Shown: in pieces, positions 21,775-28,276 of the stretch
Numbering within the stretch: position 1 is the stretch's first letter
Layout: each line of letters starts with the position of its first letter
Source: a virus
Strand: one strand, 5' to 3'
Virus record (IMG/VR): IMGVR_UViG_3300028581_002006
Coordinates: 1-28,450 of that record
DNA length: 28,450 nt
The notes under the pieces: model-generated
What the model was told of the DNA's origin: nothing
What the model saw: only the letters and a program-made list of their open reading frames with translations
Databases searched by the model: none
Position numbers and translations under genes: made by a program

Positions 21775-21980
21775 TTATAGTCGACAATATGGATCATATG
21801 CTAGAGCTCTATGAAGTTGCTAGTAGATCTGGCTCACAGCCTAAGTATTGGACAACGTCTAGAGAATTTAAATTAGATCCTTTGTTTATACAAAAAGAAA
21901 AAACATATGAGGAAGATCTTGTACTAAAGAAAAAGGAATATCCGTTTGTACTATCAACAATACCACAACTAAAAAGATGA
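21771..21980 (+). CDS. hypothetical protein, 69 aa
   Basis: A charged soluble protein opening MIIVDNMDHMLELYEVAS, with a Lys/Glu-rich C-terminal half. It overlaps the genes on both sides by 4 nt, so it is translated as part of the metallophosphoesterase operon. No motif recognised. Confidence 0.65.
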   Translation: MIIVDNMDHMLELYEVASRSGSQPKYWTTSREFKLDPLFIQKEKTYEEDLVLKKKEYPFVLSTIPQLKR

Positions 21981-22777
21981 AGTATTTACTAGCATTTTTA
22001 TTCTTTATATGCTCAAATGTATATGCACAAACAGGATCCTATTTGCTATATGATTTTGAATTAGGAACTTCGCAAGTAGCACACAATATAAATGAGGTTA
22101 GGCCAATAGCAAGTATTACTAAATTATTCACTGCTATAATTATATTAAGAAGCGGCGAAGATTTAAATGAAAAGGTAAAGGTTCAGGGCAAAAGCAGTGG
22201 CAGGTTCCCAAGAGGGACAAAGATAGCTAGAATCGATCTGCTGCGCGCGATGCTTATTAGTTCAGACAACTTAGCAGCGGAGACACTTGCAAATACATAT
22301 CCAGGTGGATTTAAAAAGTATATACACGATGTAAATCAATATGCCAGAGGTATGGGGCTTATTAATACTAAACTTGTAGATAGTACAGGATTATTATCGG
22401 GCAATATAAGCACAGCAAAAGAATTAATTGTATTTCTATCAAAGATAGAAGCCAATGAGGTTATACGTAATATTGCAAATGAAAGACACGATTCAATTTC
22501 CGTACCGAAGGGTAAGAAGAAATTAATCATTAAACTACGCAACACAAATCCTAGTCTATTTGTATTTGATAATATTATAATAAGTAAAACAGGATTCACC
22601 AACCCTGCAGGTAGATGTGTGGTCATGCTTGTAGAGAAAAATAATAAACTATATGGCATAGCCATACTTGGTCAAAAGAATGTTAGAGATCGTTCTGAAA
22701 TTGCAAGAGAATTAATTCAATTGGAAGCATTGGAAGCGCCGAAAGATGAACCAATCGAATTCGTATTCCCAATTTGA
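21977..22777 (+). CDS. periplasmic D-Ala-D-Ala peptidase (S11 family)
   Basis: This 266-residue protein starts with a signal peptide (cleavage probably after VYA, residue 17). The penicillin-binding-protein triad follows: S-I-T-K (Ser46 nucleophile, Lys49), S-D-N (96-98) and K-T-G (204-206). This is the low-molecular-weight PBP/DacA-PbpG family, which trims or cleaves D,D-bonds in peptidoglycan peptides. The protein lacks the long C-terminal beta domain and membrane anchor of PBP5, so it is closer in size to the endopeptidase PBP7. It may assist lysis, remodel the wall during infection, or alter the wall against rivals. It is the last gene of its operon. Confidence 0.9.
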   Translation: MKYLLAFLFFICSNVYAQTGSYLLYDFELGTSQVAHNINEVRPIASITKLFTAIIILRSGEDLNEKVKVQGKSSGRFPRGTKIARIDLLRAMLISSDNLAAETLANTYPGGFKKYIHDVNQYARGMGLINTKLVDSTGLLSGNISTAKELIVFLSKIEANEVIRNIANERHDSISVPKGKKKLIIKLRNTNPSLFVFDNIIISKTGFTNPAGRCVVMLVEKNNKLYGIAILGQKNVRDRSEIARELIQLEALEAPKDEPIEFVFPI

Positions 22778-22788
22778 ACAACTATAAT

Positions 22789-22817
22789 TTGACACGCAAA
22801 GCAAACGGCTTTATAAT
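22789..22817 (+). promoter_or_regulatory. sigma-70-like promoter of early gene cluster
   Basis: TTGACA (22789-22794) and TATAAT (22812-22817) with a 17-nt spacer, 23 nt before the ATG at 22841. This is a consensus -35 and -10. No stem-loop precedes it. Confidence 0.88.
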
Positions 22818-22840
22818 CAAGTACAACCTCAAGGAATTAT

Positions 22841-23074
22841 ATGTCTTACTCAATTAATGGACTAACTCTAGAACAAGTCGAAATGCTAGACGAAATGTGG
22901 TCACTCGAATCTGAAGAAGAGTTTCTAATTTGGTATGCTTGTCTCGATGAAGATAAGCAACACACTGCAGATTTGCTTCAACGATTGTTGATTATGGAAG
23001 CAATGGACAACGACTTAATGGAGACCAAGAAGTTTCCTGACGCTAAAAAAGCCTTAAAGAAGTTTATGATATGA
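22841..23074 (+). CDS. acidic hypothetical early protein, 77 aa
   Basis: CAAGGAATTAT precedes the ATG. The protein is strongly acidic and helical, with L-T-L-E-Q-V-E-M-L-D-E and many Asp/Glu, and a basic C-terminus (K-K-A-L-K-K-F). It is the first gene after the promoter at 22789. Early, acidic, small proteins in T-even-like phages often bind host proteins; no specific target can be read. It overlaps the next gene by 4 nt. Confidence 0.75.
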   Translation: MSYSINGLTLEQVEMLDEMWSLESEEEFLIWYACLDEDKQHTADLLQRLLIMEAMDNDLMETKKFPDAKKALKKFMI

Positions 23075-23286
23075 ACATTATGGTAAAACCTCTACATCAA
23101 AGAATAGATATAGAAGCGGCATTAAATCGTTTTTATAGTACAAGCGTATTACACTACGGCGATGGTTCATACGCGGCAGGTGCTTTCTTTATCACCCTTG
23201 CAGAAATAGCAGCAAACCTGCCAAGACACGAACAAGATAAAATTTTAGATAAATTTGCTAACCTAGAAAAACAATTAATGAAATGA
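23071..23286 (+). CDS. hypothetical early protein, 71 aa
   Basis: A helical protein with D-G-S-Y-A-A-G-A-F-F-I-T-L-A in the middle. It overlaps both neighbours by 4 nt. There may be a second start at Met4. Family not recognised. Confidence 0.7.
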   Translation: MNIMVKPLHQRIDIEAALNRFYSTSVLHYGDGSYAAGAFFITLAEIAANLPRHEQDKILDKFANLEKQLMK

Positions 23287-23573
23287 AAGAACCATACCAG
23301 GCTTTAGTACAATATCCAAAGCGTACTCATGAATATGCGAATACTATAGATATTAACAAGTTAATTGACGAATCAATGTCTGATACAAGTGGTAAATGGA
23401 TGTCCAAAGACCACATAAAACAATATACTAAGCAAATAGTTAAATTGTGCATAGATGCTGTTGAAAATACACCAACAAATCATTCATACACAACATATGA
23501 TGCTAGCCTTGCAGAGGCTACGATTGAAAGAAGCGTAAAAAATATCAAATCTAAATTCGGTTACCATGACTGA
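23283..23573 (+). CDS. hypothetical early protein, 96 aa
   Basis: Soluble protein with D-K-x-x-H-I-K-Q-Y-T-K-Q-I-V-K-L-C-I in the middle and a basic C-terminus. ATGA overlap with the previous gene and an 8-nt overlap with the next. No recognised motif. Confidence 0.7.
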   Translation: MKEPYQALVQYPKRTHEYANTIDINKLIDESMSDTSGKWMSKDHIKQYTKQIVKLCIDAVENTPTNHSYTTYDASLAEATIERSVKNIKSKFGYHD

Positions 23574-23793
23574 GAAGATATTGAAAAATTCTTATTACCA
23601 AATAAGTGTAGAAATGCACGATGGTTTTAAGTTTAAAGTTCCTGCTAGGGGGTTTAATTTGAAATCTCTGTTGGAGTTTGAGAAATCTCTAGATTATGTG
23701 ACAAAGTATTCGTACAAGGAAATAACTCTTAGAGAATATGAAAAATTGATTTATGGTAAACCAGATTCTAAACCTAACAGAAGGATTAACTAA
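23566..23793 (+). CDS. hypothetical early protein, 75 aa
   Basis: A basic protein opening MTEKILKNSYYQISVEMHDG, with Lys/Tyr-rich helices and a C-terminal P-D-S-K-P-N-R-R. No known family. It overlaps the gene before by 8 nt and ends 1 nt before the next ATG. Confidence 0.7.
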   Translation: MTEKILKNSYYQISVEMHDGFKFKVPARGFNLKSLLEFEKSLDYVTKYSYKEITLREYEKLIYGKPDSKPNRRIN

Positions 23794-23794
23794 A

Positions 23795-24052
23795 ATGGAC
23801 TTAGATTCATATCTAACATTCACTATTGCGTCATTACTAATTAGTATTGGCCTTCTCTTTTTATCAGCCACTTTAATTATATTAAATAATATCTTTCATA
23901 AGTTTTGGAAACCTGTTAAAATTTTTACTCCGGATAGTTGGAAGGGGTTCTTCCCTCCACAATATTCTCCACAATATTCTCAAGAGCCAGAACTGATAAA
24001 CGACGCTGGCATTGATAAATCTAAAGAACCAAAGTTAAAAGAAGTTAAATGA
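23795..24052 (+). CDS. small membrane protein with PQYS repeat, 85 aa
   Basis: GAAGGA stands 9 nt before ATG 23795, which also begins the natural N-terminus; an upstream ATG at 23753 in the same frame would add 14 residues that overlap the previous gene. One strong hydrophobic helix (about 7-30), then a basic stretch with W-K-P-V-K and D-S-W-K-G-F-F-P, a duplicated PQYS, and a charged tail (K-L-K-E-V-K). The tail is probably cytoplasmic. Function unknown. Confidence 0.7.
   Translation: MDLDSYLTFTIASLLISIGLLFLSATLIILNNIFHKFWKPVKIFTPDSWKGFFPPQYSPQYSQEPELINDAGIDKSKEPKLKEVK
23957..23980 (+). repeat. perfect 12-nt tandem duplication
   Basis: CCACAATATTCT occurs twice without gap (23957-23968 and 23969-23980), giving P-Q-Y-S-P-Q-Y-S in the small membrane protein. 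It is in frame and identical, so probably recent. Confidence 0.9.
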
Positions 24053-24177
24053 AATTAATAGCTGGGCTACTAGTAATACTATCATTCACAATGGTTATCT
24101 TGACATGGAACGAGCCTAGCTGTTTACCTTGGATAATTGCATTGATAGGTTGGATACCTCACGTCGATAAAAGGTAA
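24049..24177 (+). CDS. tiny membrane protein, 42 aa
   Basis: ATGA overlap with the previous gene. Almost the whole protein is hydrophobic: two helices (about 3-19 and 26-37) split by W-N-E-P-S-C-L-P, ending H-V-D-K-R. Its stop codon lies within the left arm of the hairpin at 24169, so ribosomes ending here would touch that structure. Function unknown. Confidence 0.65.
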   Translation: MKLIAGLLVILSFTMVILTWNEPSCLPWIIALIGWIPHVDKR

Positions 24178-24223
24178 AACCTTTTTATTACCTTTTAGTA
24201 ACCCTGCCGAGTGCAGGGTTTTT
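24169..24223 (+). terminator. double stem-loop terminator
   Basis: The first hairpin pairs AAAAGGTAA (24169-24177) with TTACCTTTT (24188-24196). The second pairs AACCCTGC (24200-24207) with GCAGGGTT (24213-24220) around CGAGT and runs into five T, a good rho-independent terminator. The promoter at 24225 begins 2 nt later. Confidence 0.85.
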
Positions 24224-24224
24224 C

Positions 24225-24253
24225 TTGACTTTCTGATCAAAAGGCTATATAAT
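24225..24253 (+). promoter_or_regulatory. sigma-70-like promoter, PeSL-type cassette
   Basis: TTGACT (24225-24230) and TATAAT (24248-24253) with a 17-nt spacer, directly behind the terminator. The expected +1 falls at about 24260, which is the ATG of the GIY-YIG gene. Confidence 0.88.
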
Positions 24254-24259
24254 TATGGC

Positions 24260-24565
24260 ATGATGAGAAAAAGACGTTCAGATCGTAGACATATAGTATA
24301 TTGCCTGACCAATTGTGTCACAGGCGATTTCTATATAGGTATCACTCAGGGTTTCCGTAAGAGAGACCTCAAGATCCGTGTGCAAAAGCACATACGTAGA
24401 GCATTGACTGAGGGTAAGTCCTGGGCATTGTGCGACGCTATAAGGTCCTACGGGGCGGGCTCGTTCGTTGCTCAAGAACTAGCAGTGGTCAAGGGCAAGC
24501 AAGCCGCACATGCTGTAGAACGAGAATTAATTGGTGAGTACTCACCAACATTGAACTCGCAGTAA
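24260..24565 (+). CDS. GIY-YIG nuclease domain protein, 101 aa
   Basis: Y-C-L-T-N ... D-F-Y-I-G-I-T (14-29) is the GIY-YIG core. A conserved Arg region (GFRKRDL, 31-37), a His (Q-K-H), a late Glu (V-E-R-E-L-I) and P-T-L-N complete the nuclease fold, which uses one metal ion to cut DNA. The single domain has no DNA-binding extension. GC content is visibly higher than in the neighbouring genes, suggesting separate origin. It could be a homing-type nuclease, a host-DNA degrading early enzyme, or a nuclease against competitors. The start may be 24260 or 24263; with the promoter just upstream there is no room for a leader. Confidence 0.85.
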   Translation: MMRKRRSDRRHIVYCLTNCVTGDFYIGITQGFRKRDLKIRVQKHIRRALTEGKSWALCDAIRSYGAGSFVAQELAVVKGKQAAHAVERELIGEYSPTLNSQ

Positions 24566-24585
24566 CCCTACAATGAAAAGGGTTA
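24563..24585 (+). terminator. stem-loop after the GIY-YIG gene
   Basis: TAACCCT (24563-24569) pairs with AGGGTTA (24579-24585) around a 9-nt loop. Only TTGCTT follows, so termination would be weak. It precedes a promoter by 4 nt, as in the other stem-loop/promoter units. Confidence 0.5.
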
Positions 24586-24589
24586 TTGC

Positions 24590-24618
24590 TTGATTAATGT
24601 TCCATTAGACATTATAAT
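24590..24618 (+). promoter_or_regulatory. sigma-70-like promoter
   Basis: TTGATT (24590-24595) and TATAAT (24613-24618) with a 17-nt spacer, 30 nt before the ATG at 24649, whose leader contains AGAAAGGAAAC. Confidence 0.8.
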
Positions 24619-24648
24619 AAGACATATTAGCAACAGAAAGGAAACAAA

Positions 24649-24858
24649 ATGCAAGCAATCAAAGATCTCCCAGCTGTCCCAAAAGTTGTAGCTCGAGAAA
24701 TGCAAGAAGACGCATTGGCGCAGTTTTTTGCTAACGGTGGAACTGTAGAAGTTCTCAAGGGTCGCAAAAATCCTAAGCCAGTATCTGCTCGAGGCAAATC
24801 CAATTCAGGTATGAAACCTATGGTTGACCCAACAGCACGCTTTCCTAAAAAGGATTAA
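24649..24858 (+). CDS. hypothetical early protein, 69 aa
   Basis: GAAAGGAAACAAA stands before the ATG. The N-terminal half is helical (A-R-E-M-Q-E-D-A-L-A-Q-F-F) and the C-terminal half is basic and Pro/Gly/Ser-rich, probably flexible and suited to bind nucleic acid. No family recognised. Confidence 0.75.
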   Translation: MQAIKDLPAVPKVVAREMQEDALAQFFANGGTVEVLKGRKNPKPVSARGKSNSGMKPMVDPTARFPKKD

Positions 24859-24859
24859 T

Positions 24860-25114
24860 ATGAAAACGAAACAGATCATTCCGGGTGTGAACAATCATCA
24901 ACGATTCAGAGTGATTTTGAATGGTGTGGGATTCTTTACAACTGTAAAAGAAATGACTAATATGCCATTCACAGAACAGCGTGTAGCAGTTTGGTTGGCG
25001 ATTGAGCGTATGAAGAATGGTCATCCGAATAGCACGGGGTTTGCTACGACACATCGTTTCTATGATGCACAGATGCAGTCAAAGGAATATCAAGTTCAAG
25101 TTGATTTAGTATAA
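24860..25114 (+). CDS. hypothetical early protein, 84 aa
   Basis: AAAAGGA stands 6 nt before ATG 24860; an upstream in-frame ATG at 24824 lies inside the previous gene and is less likely. Contains F-R-V-I-L-N-G-V-G-F-F and E-Q-R-V-A-V-W-L-A-I-E-R. Small and soluble, with no known motif. Confidence 0.7.
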   Translation: MKTKQIIPGVNNHQRFRVILNGVGFFTTVKEMTNMPFTEQRVAVWLAIERMKNGHPNSTGFATTHRFYDAQMQSKEYQVQVDLV

Positions 25115-25123
25115 GGATATAGT

Positions 25124-25294
25124 ATGAGTAAAATGTCAGATATACATATGCAAATTAATGATTTGCTGGATAACACCAAGCTTATGATTGATGAGATTGC
25201 AAACATTCTCGAAATCCCTGAGATTTGGGTTGCAGAGGTTGTTCTTGAGCGTTGGGAAAGGATTAAAGCCGACGCAGGAGTTACAAATGATTAA
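25124..25294 (+). CDS. small helix-turn-helix-like protein, 56 aa
   Basis: ATAAGGATATAGT precedes the ATG. Residues about 20-46 read like a short winged or simple HTH: I-D-E-I-A-N-I-L-E-I-P-E-I-W-V-A-E-V. This resembles many phage mini-regulators in which the IP-x-x-WV element is the recognition-helix side. It may bind DNA or a host protein. Function unproven. It overlaps the next gene by 8 nt. Confidence 0.65.
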   Translation: MSKMSDIHMQINDLLDNTKLMIDEIANILEIPEIWVAEVVLERWERIKADAGVTND

Positions 25295-25592
25295 TACAGC
25301 AGTGGCAATGGCAGTGCCATTGGATAGGTGCAGTTACTTTCCAAAGACAAGGAAATTGTTTATACCCGTTGAAGCATTCAAAGGTGTGATACCTGCAGGA
25401 AGTCGTTATCCTAGTACATTCTTTGTAAGATCACACTTTACAAACAACATACTTGAATTTAGGCCAGTACAACCTGACGATCCTCTATTTGATGAGGATC
25501 AATGGGATGGCGAGATGCAAGTATATAGACCATGCAACGGTGTAGTATCTAAAATTGATTACGCAGTTGTAGCACACGAGGATTTAGCATGA
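25287..25592 (+). CDS. hypothetical early protein, 101 aa
   Basis: GCAGGAG stands 6 nt before ATG 25287; an upstream in-frame start near 25188 lies inside the preceding gene and lacks a site. The protein is beta-rich, with F-I-P-V-E-A-F-K-G-V-I-P-A-G-S-R and acidic P-D-D-P-L-F-D-E-D-Q-W-D. No family recognised. Confidence 0.72.
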   Translation: MINTAVAMAVPLDRCSYFPKTRKLFIPVEAFKGVIPAGSRYPSTFFVRSHFTNNILEFRPVQPDDPLFDEDQWDGEMQVYRPCNGVVSKIDYAVVAHEDLA

Positions 25593-25825
25593 ACCGTTTA
25601 GAAATTGTAAAACTTGCATCCAAGATTGGTGCTAATGTAGACGCGCCAGCAAATTGGGTATTTACACTAGATCAACTTGAGGCATATACAAATGCTATTA
25701 TACCAAAGCCATTAGATGAACATCGTCTAGATGAGTATTTGCCTGCATGGGCGTATTTGGAAATGACTGATGGTATGCGAAGAGAAATTGTTCAAGTAAT
25801 TCAGAAACAACTAGGAGTGCTATAA
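25589..25825 (+). CDS. hypothetical early protein, 78 aa
   Basis: ATGA overlap with the previous gene. Mostly helical, with W-V-F-T-L-D-Q-L-E-A-Y and a central L-D-E-H-R-L-D-E-Y-L-P-A-W-A-Y. No motif recognised. Confidence 0.7.
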   Translation: MNRLEIVKLASKIGANVDAPANWVFTLDQLEAYTNAIIPKPLDEHRLDEYLPAWAYLEMTDGMRREIVQVIQKQLGVL

Positions 25826-25827
25826 TC

Positions 25828-26250
25828 ATGATGCCAGCAGGTGAATATTATATCGGCGACTTGTGTTATGTAATGACAGATGAGGAGTGGGAAGAGTTCT
25901 GTTCTATTACTATATCTACAGACGACAAGTGCTTAGACGGAGAATTTCAACTAAAGGATGGTCGTCGTTTTGCCACATACGGGACTATGTATGGCGATGG
26001 TGTATACTACGACCACTATGGGCATAGTTATTCTGTTGACGCTGGTCTAATTGGTTGTATTCTTGTAGAGGATATCAAGGCAAAAAAGTATGATAATTTG
26101 CTTGATCTCGGAGCCATCCAAAAGTTTGATACTAATTTTGTAACAGGCGGTGGTAAAGGAATCAAAGGCTGGGAAAACGGTGAAATTTTATTCGGCCATA
26201 TAGTAATAGAAACAAATACAACAAATACGATGGAGGAAGAGTATGAGTGA
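25828..26250 (+). CDS. conserved phage protein, 140 aa
   Basis: Opens MMPAGEYYIGDLCYVM and contains G-R-x-F-A-T-Y-G-T-M-Y-G-D-G-V-Y, S-V-D-A-G-L-I-G and a Gly-rich loop. Proteins beginning G-x-Y-Y-I-G-D-x-C-Y-V are widespread in phages and bacteria, but I know of no assigned activity. It is probably a soluble beta-barrel-like fold. GGAG lies 11 nt before the first ATG. Confidence 0.78.
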   Translation: MMPAGEYYIGDLCYVMTDEEWEEFCSITISTDDKCLDGEFQLKDGRRFATYGTMYGDGVYYDHYGHSYSVDAGLIGCILVEDIKAKKYDNLLDLGAIQKFDTNFVTGGGKGIKGWENGEILFGHIVIETNTTNTMEEEYE

Positions 26251-26422
26251 TTTTGATGTAGCACCTACAGGATACATGCGAGAAATTGCTCTGTCCCGAG
26301 CATTAGCAAATCAAATTGCTGACGCCATTAATGAAAAAGTAGAACTGCCCTTGAAAGTTGTGCAAGCATACAATCGTTTATACGGTGAATATATTAGGCA
26401 GCAACAAGCAGGTGAGATGTGA
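26243..26422 (+). CDS. hypothetical early protein, 59 aa
   Basis: GGAGGAAGAGT precedes the ATG. A helical protein with an amphipathic middle (L-A-N-Q-I-A-D-A-I-N-E-K-V) and a Gln-rich end. It overlaps the previous gene by 8 nt, and its stop shares a base with the next ATG. No known family. Confidence 0.65.
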   Translation: MSDFDVAPTGYMREIALSRALANQIADAINEKVELPLKVVQAYNRLYGEYIRQQQAGEM

Positions 26423-26934
26423 TGTGGCGTAAGAAAGAAATAGCAAAGTTAGTAGAAAAGGATAATATGCCTAAAGCATATATTCTAATCGGTCTGCCTG
26501 GTACAGGTAAGTCAACATGGATTAAGCAGCAGACTTGGGCATTGGGGCTAACTGTAGTTTCAACAGACCCGTTCATTGAAGATTATGCAAGAGCACAGGG
26601 CAAGACTTATTCAGATGTGTTTGAAAGCTATATGCCGCAGGCAGTTGAACTAATGGTTGCTCAAGTTGTTAGAGCACGTGAGCTTGGGCATAGTATAATA
26701 TGGGATCAAACATCTACAACGATTGCTAGTCGCAAAAGAAAATTCAATATGCTAGGTGACAGGTATGATATGATTGCTGTAGTGTTCATGACACCCGAAA
26801 AGGATGAATGGCAACGACGCTTGGCCTCACGACCAGGCAAAGTCATTCCTGATTATGTAATATCAGATATGCAAAAGAACTTTGAATATCCTAGATATGC
26901 TGAAGGATTTAGCAAAATGTATTTGGTAGGATAA
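26422..26934 (+). CDS. P-loop kinase related to polynucleotide kinases, 170 aa
   Basis: A Walker A motif G-L-P-G-T-G-K-S-T (24-32) follows a hydrophobic strand; V-S-T-D and W-D-Q-T-S give a Walker-B-like and a switch region, and R-R-L-A-S-R-P-G-K resembles the lid of AAA_33/zeta-type kinases. T4 Pnk has a similar N-terminal kinase domain, but no C-terminal phosphatase is present here. It would phosphorylate a nucleic-acid end, a nucleoside or another small substrate. An alternative start at 26467, with AAAAGGA just upstream, would remove the first 15 residues and matches usual homologue starts. Confidence 0.82.
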   Translation: MWRKKEIAKLVEKDNMPKAYILIGLPGTGKSTWIKQQTWALGLTVVSTDPFIEDYARAQGKTYSDVFESYMPQAVELMVAQVVRARELGHSIIWDQTSTTIASRKRKFNMLGDRYDMIAVVFMTPEKDEWQRRLASRPGKVIPDYVISDMQKNFEYPRYAEGFSKMYLVG

Positions 26935-27056
26935 TGGAACTATTCTGGCGAGTAATAGAAGATGATTTATACTACATTATTGCTTTGATATTTACAAGCG
27001 TATTTGCTTTTGACTTGGGTTTACTTATAGGTTTTATAATAACTAAGACCATCTGA
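26934..27056 (+). CDS. tiny membrane protein, 40 aa
   Basis: Starts one base before the end of the kinase stop. A short acidic N-terminus (V-I-E-D-D-L-Y-Y) is followed by a single hydrophobic helix (about 13-36). It probably sits in the inner membrane. Function unknown. Confidence 0.6.
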   Translation: MELFWRVIEDDLYYIIALIFTSVFAFDLGLLIGFIITKTI

Positions 27057-27063
27057 AGGTGTA

Positions 27064-27107
27064 ATAAAAAGGTTTTACCTTTAGTACCCGAGCGTACTGA
27101 AGGGGTT
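27064..27107 (+). terminator. stem-loops of the third stem-loop/promoter unit
   Basis: AAAGGT (27068-27073) pairs with ACCTTT (27077-27082), and AGTAC (27083-27087 with flanking A/T) pairs with GTACT (27094-27098). There is no clean T-run, so terminator strength is uncertain. The order TTACCTTT-AGTA-CCC matches the unit at 24188-24204. Confidence 0.5.
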
Positions 27108-27111
27108 CTGC

Positions 27112-27140
27112 TTGGCGATCTGATCATTAGGTGTTATAAT
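27112..27140 (+). promoter_or_regulatory. sigma-70-like promoter, PeSL-type cassette
   Basis: TTGGCG (27112-27117) and TATAAT (27135-27140) with a 17-nt spacer. CTGATCA and the GGTGTTATAATTATG context repeat those near 24225 and 27719. The -35 is the least consensus of the seven. Confidence 0.75.
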
Positions 27141-27168
27141 TATGACATAGCAACAAAGGAGTTAGTAA

Positions 27169-27411
27169 ATGACAGAAAGCGAGCAAAAGATGTTTGGTAT
27201 CAGTGTAGAACAAATCAAAGAAGAATATATGCAATCTTTAACAGCCCGCTTGAGTGGTCTGGAAATGGTAGCAATGGGTGTGTTAAGCGACGCTCAAGAA
27301 TTGATGTCATTCGGTCACGAGCAGGCAGTAGACCAAGCGCGCAAAAATATTAACATTGCAAAGTTCATTCTTTCAGAAATGATGGAAAACAGAAACAAGG
27401 AAACAGTATGA
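27169..27411 (+). CDS. helical hypothetical early protein, 80 aa
   Basis: AAAGGAGTTAGT precedes the ATG. Almost entirely helical and acidic, with S-G-L-E-M-V-A-M-G-V-L-S-D-A-Q-E-L. Proteins of this look are common in T4-like cyanophages, with unknown role. ATGA overlap with the next gene. Confidence 0.75.
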   Translation: MTESEQKMFGISVEQIKEEYMQSLTARLSGLEMVAMGVLSDAQELMSFGHEQAVDQARKNINIAKFILSEMMENRNKETV

Positions 27412-27722
27412 AATTGTTGATTACAACTCAAATTTACGAAAACTATGGTGCCCATGAATGGGATGGCAAAGGCGAGTGCCCTCAGTATTGGAAAGCCAAA
27501 GGCGGGATGGATTATGCCGTGCGAGGTATTAAGAACAGCGAACTAGCAACGATGGCTGTCATGTCGTTGCGAGACAAGATTGAACAGAACAATGAATACT
27601 ACCGTGAGAGTATCATTGGTTGGGTTTTGGTCAGCAATGATTATTTGACAGACTTTGAAAAGTCTCAACTTGAGCATGAAGGCAAAATTAGATTTTCACC
27701 AAAAGAGTTAGAGTGGGCTTGA
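27408..27722 (+). CDS. conserved phage protein, 104 aa
   Basis: Opens MKLLITTQIYENYGAHEWDG, followed by G-E-C-P-Q-Y-W-K-x-K-G-G. This start is shared by many T4-like phage proteins and some plasmid proteins without assigned function. It is soluble, with a C-terminal helix rich in Glu/Lys. The promoter at 27719 begins at its last codon. Confidence 0.78.
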   Translation: MKLLITTQIYENYGAHEWDGKGECPQYWKAKGGMDYAVRGIKNSELATMAVMSLRDKIEQNNEYYRESIIGWVLVSNDYLTDFEKSQLEHEGKIRFSPKELEWA

Positions 27723-27747
27723 CACAGAATACAAAAGGTGTTATAAT
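27719..27747 (+). promoter_or_regulatory. sigma-70-like promoter
   Basis: TTGACA (27719-27724) and TATAAT (27742-27747) with a 17-nt spacer, overlapping the stop codon of the previous gene. Consensus boxes, with GGTGT just before the -10. Confidence 0.88.
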
Positions 27748-27773
27748 TAAGACCCAGAACAGAAAGGTATATC

Positions 27774-28025
27774 ATGTTTCAATTGACATCTGAGCAAGAG
27801 CAAATGATTAACTCTGTAACAGATTATACATTTGATTTTAGAGATAAAGATTTCTCTGAAGAACTTGAAATTACAACTGAGCTATCAATCTACAATGCTA
27901 CGCAGTTCGCAAAGTCCGAAGACTTAGGTGGCTTAACAGTATACTATAATAAAGATAAAGACTTAGTTGCATTTTATGATTATGAGATGCAGTGTGGTCA
28001 TGTATTTGAAACAGAAACAGTTTAA
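27774..28025 (+). CDS. acidic hypothetical early protein, 83 aa
   Basis: CAGAAAGGTATATC precedes the ATG, 26 nt after the -10 box. The protein is very acidic (D-F-R-D-K-D-F-S-E-E-L-E) with a Cys and His near the end (Q-C-G-H). Small acidic early proteins may mimic DNA or bind host factors; no evidence beyond composition. Confidence 0.75.
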   Translation: MFQLTSEQEQMINSVTDYTFDFRDKDFSEELEITTELSIYNATQFAKSEDLGGLTVYYNKDKDLVAFYDYEMQCGHVFETETV

Positions 28026-28036
28026 GGGGAACTAAG

Positions 28037-28276
28037 ATGTTAGAGTATAAAGTTAAAGATTATGGTATGTTCTCATCTGAAGGCAATGAAGCAGTTCATG
28101 ATATTGTAGTACAGGCTGTAGAAAATAGTTGGCATTGGGCTAAGACTTATGCTGAACTTAGACAATTGGCTGATAGCAATGAGGATATGTACGGCGAAGC
28201 AATGGACACTATAGTTCGCGAAATCGTATATGACGCAATTGGTGCAGATAAACGAGGTGAGAATTTTTACTTATGA
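28037..28276 (+). CDS. hypothetical early protein, 79 aa
   Basis: AAGGGGAACTAAG stands before the ATG. An acidic helical protein with N-S-W-H-W-A-K-T-Y-A-E-L-R in the middle. Overlaps the next gene by 4 nt. No family recognised. Confidence 0.72.
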   Translation: MLEYKVKDYGMFSSEGNEAVHDIVVQAVENSWHWAKTYAELRQLADSNEDMYGEAMDTIVREIVYDAIGADKRGENFYL

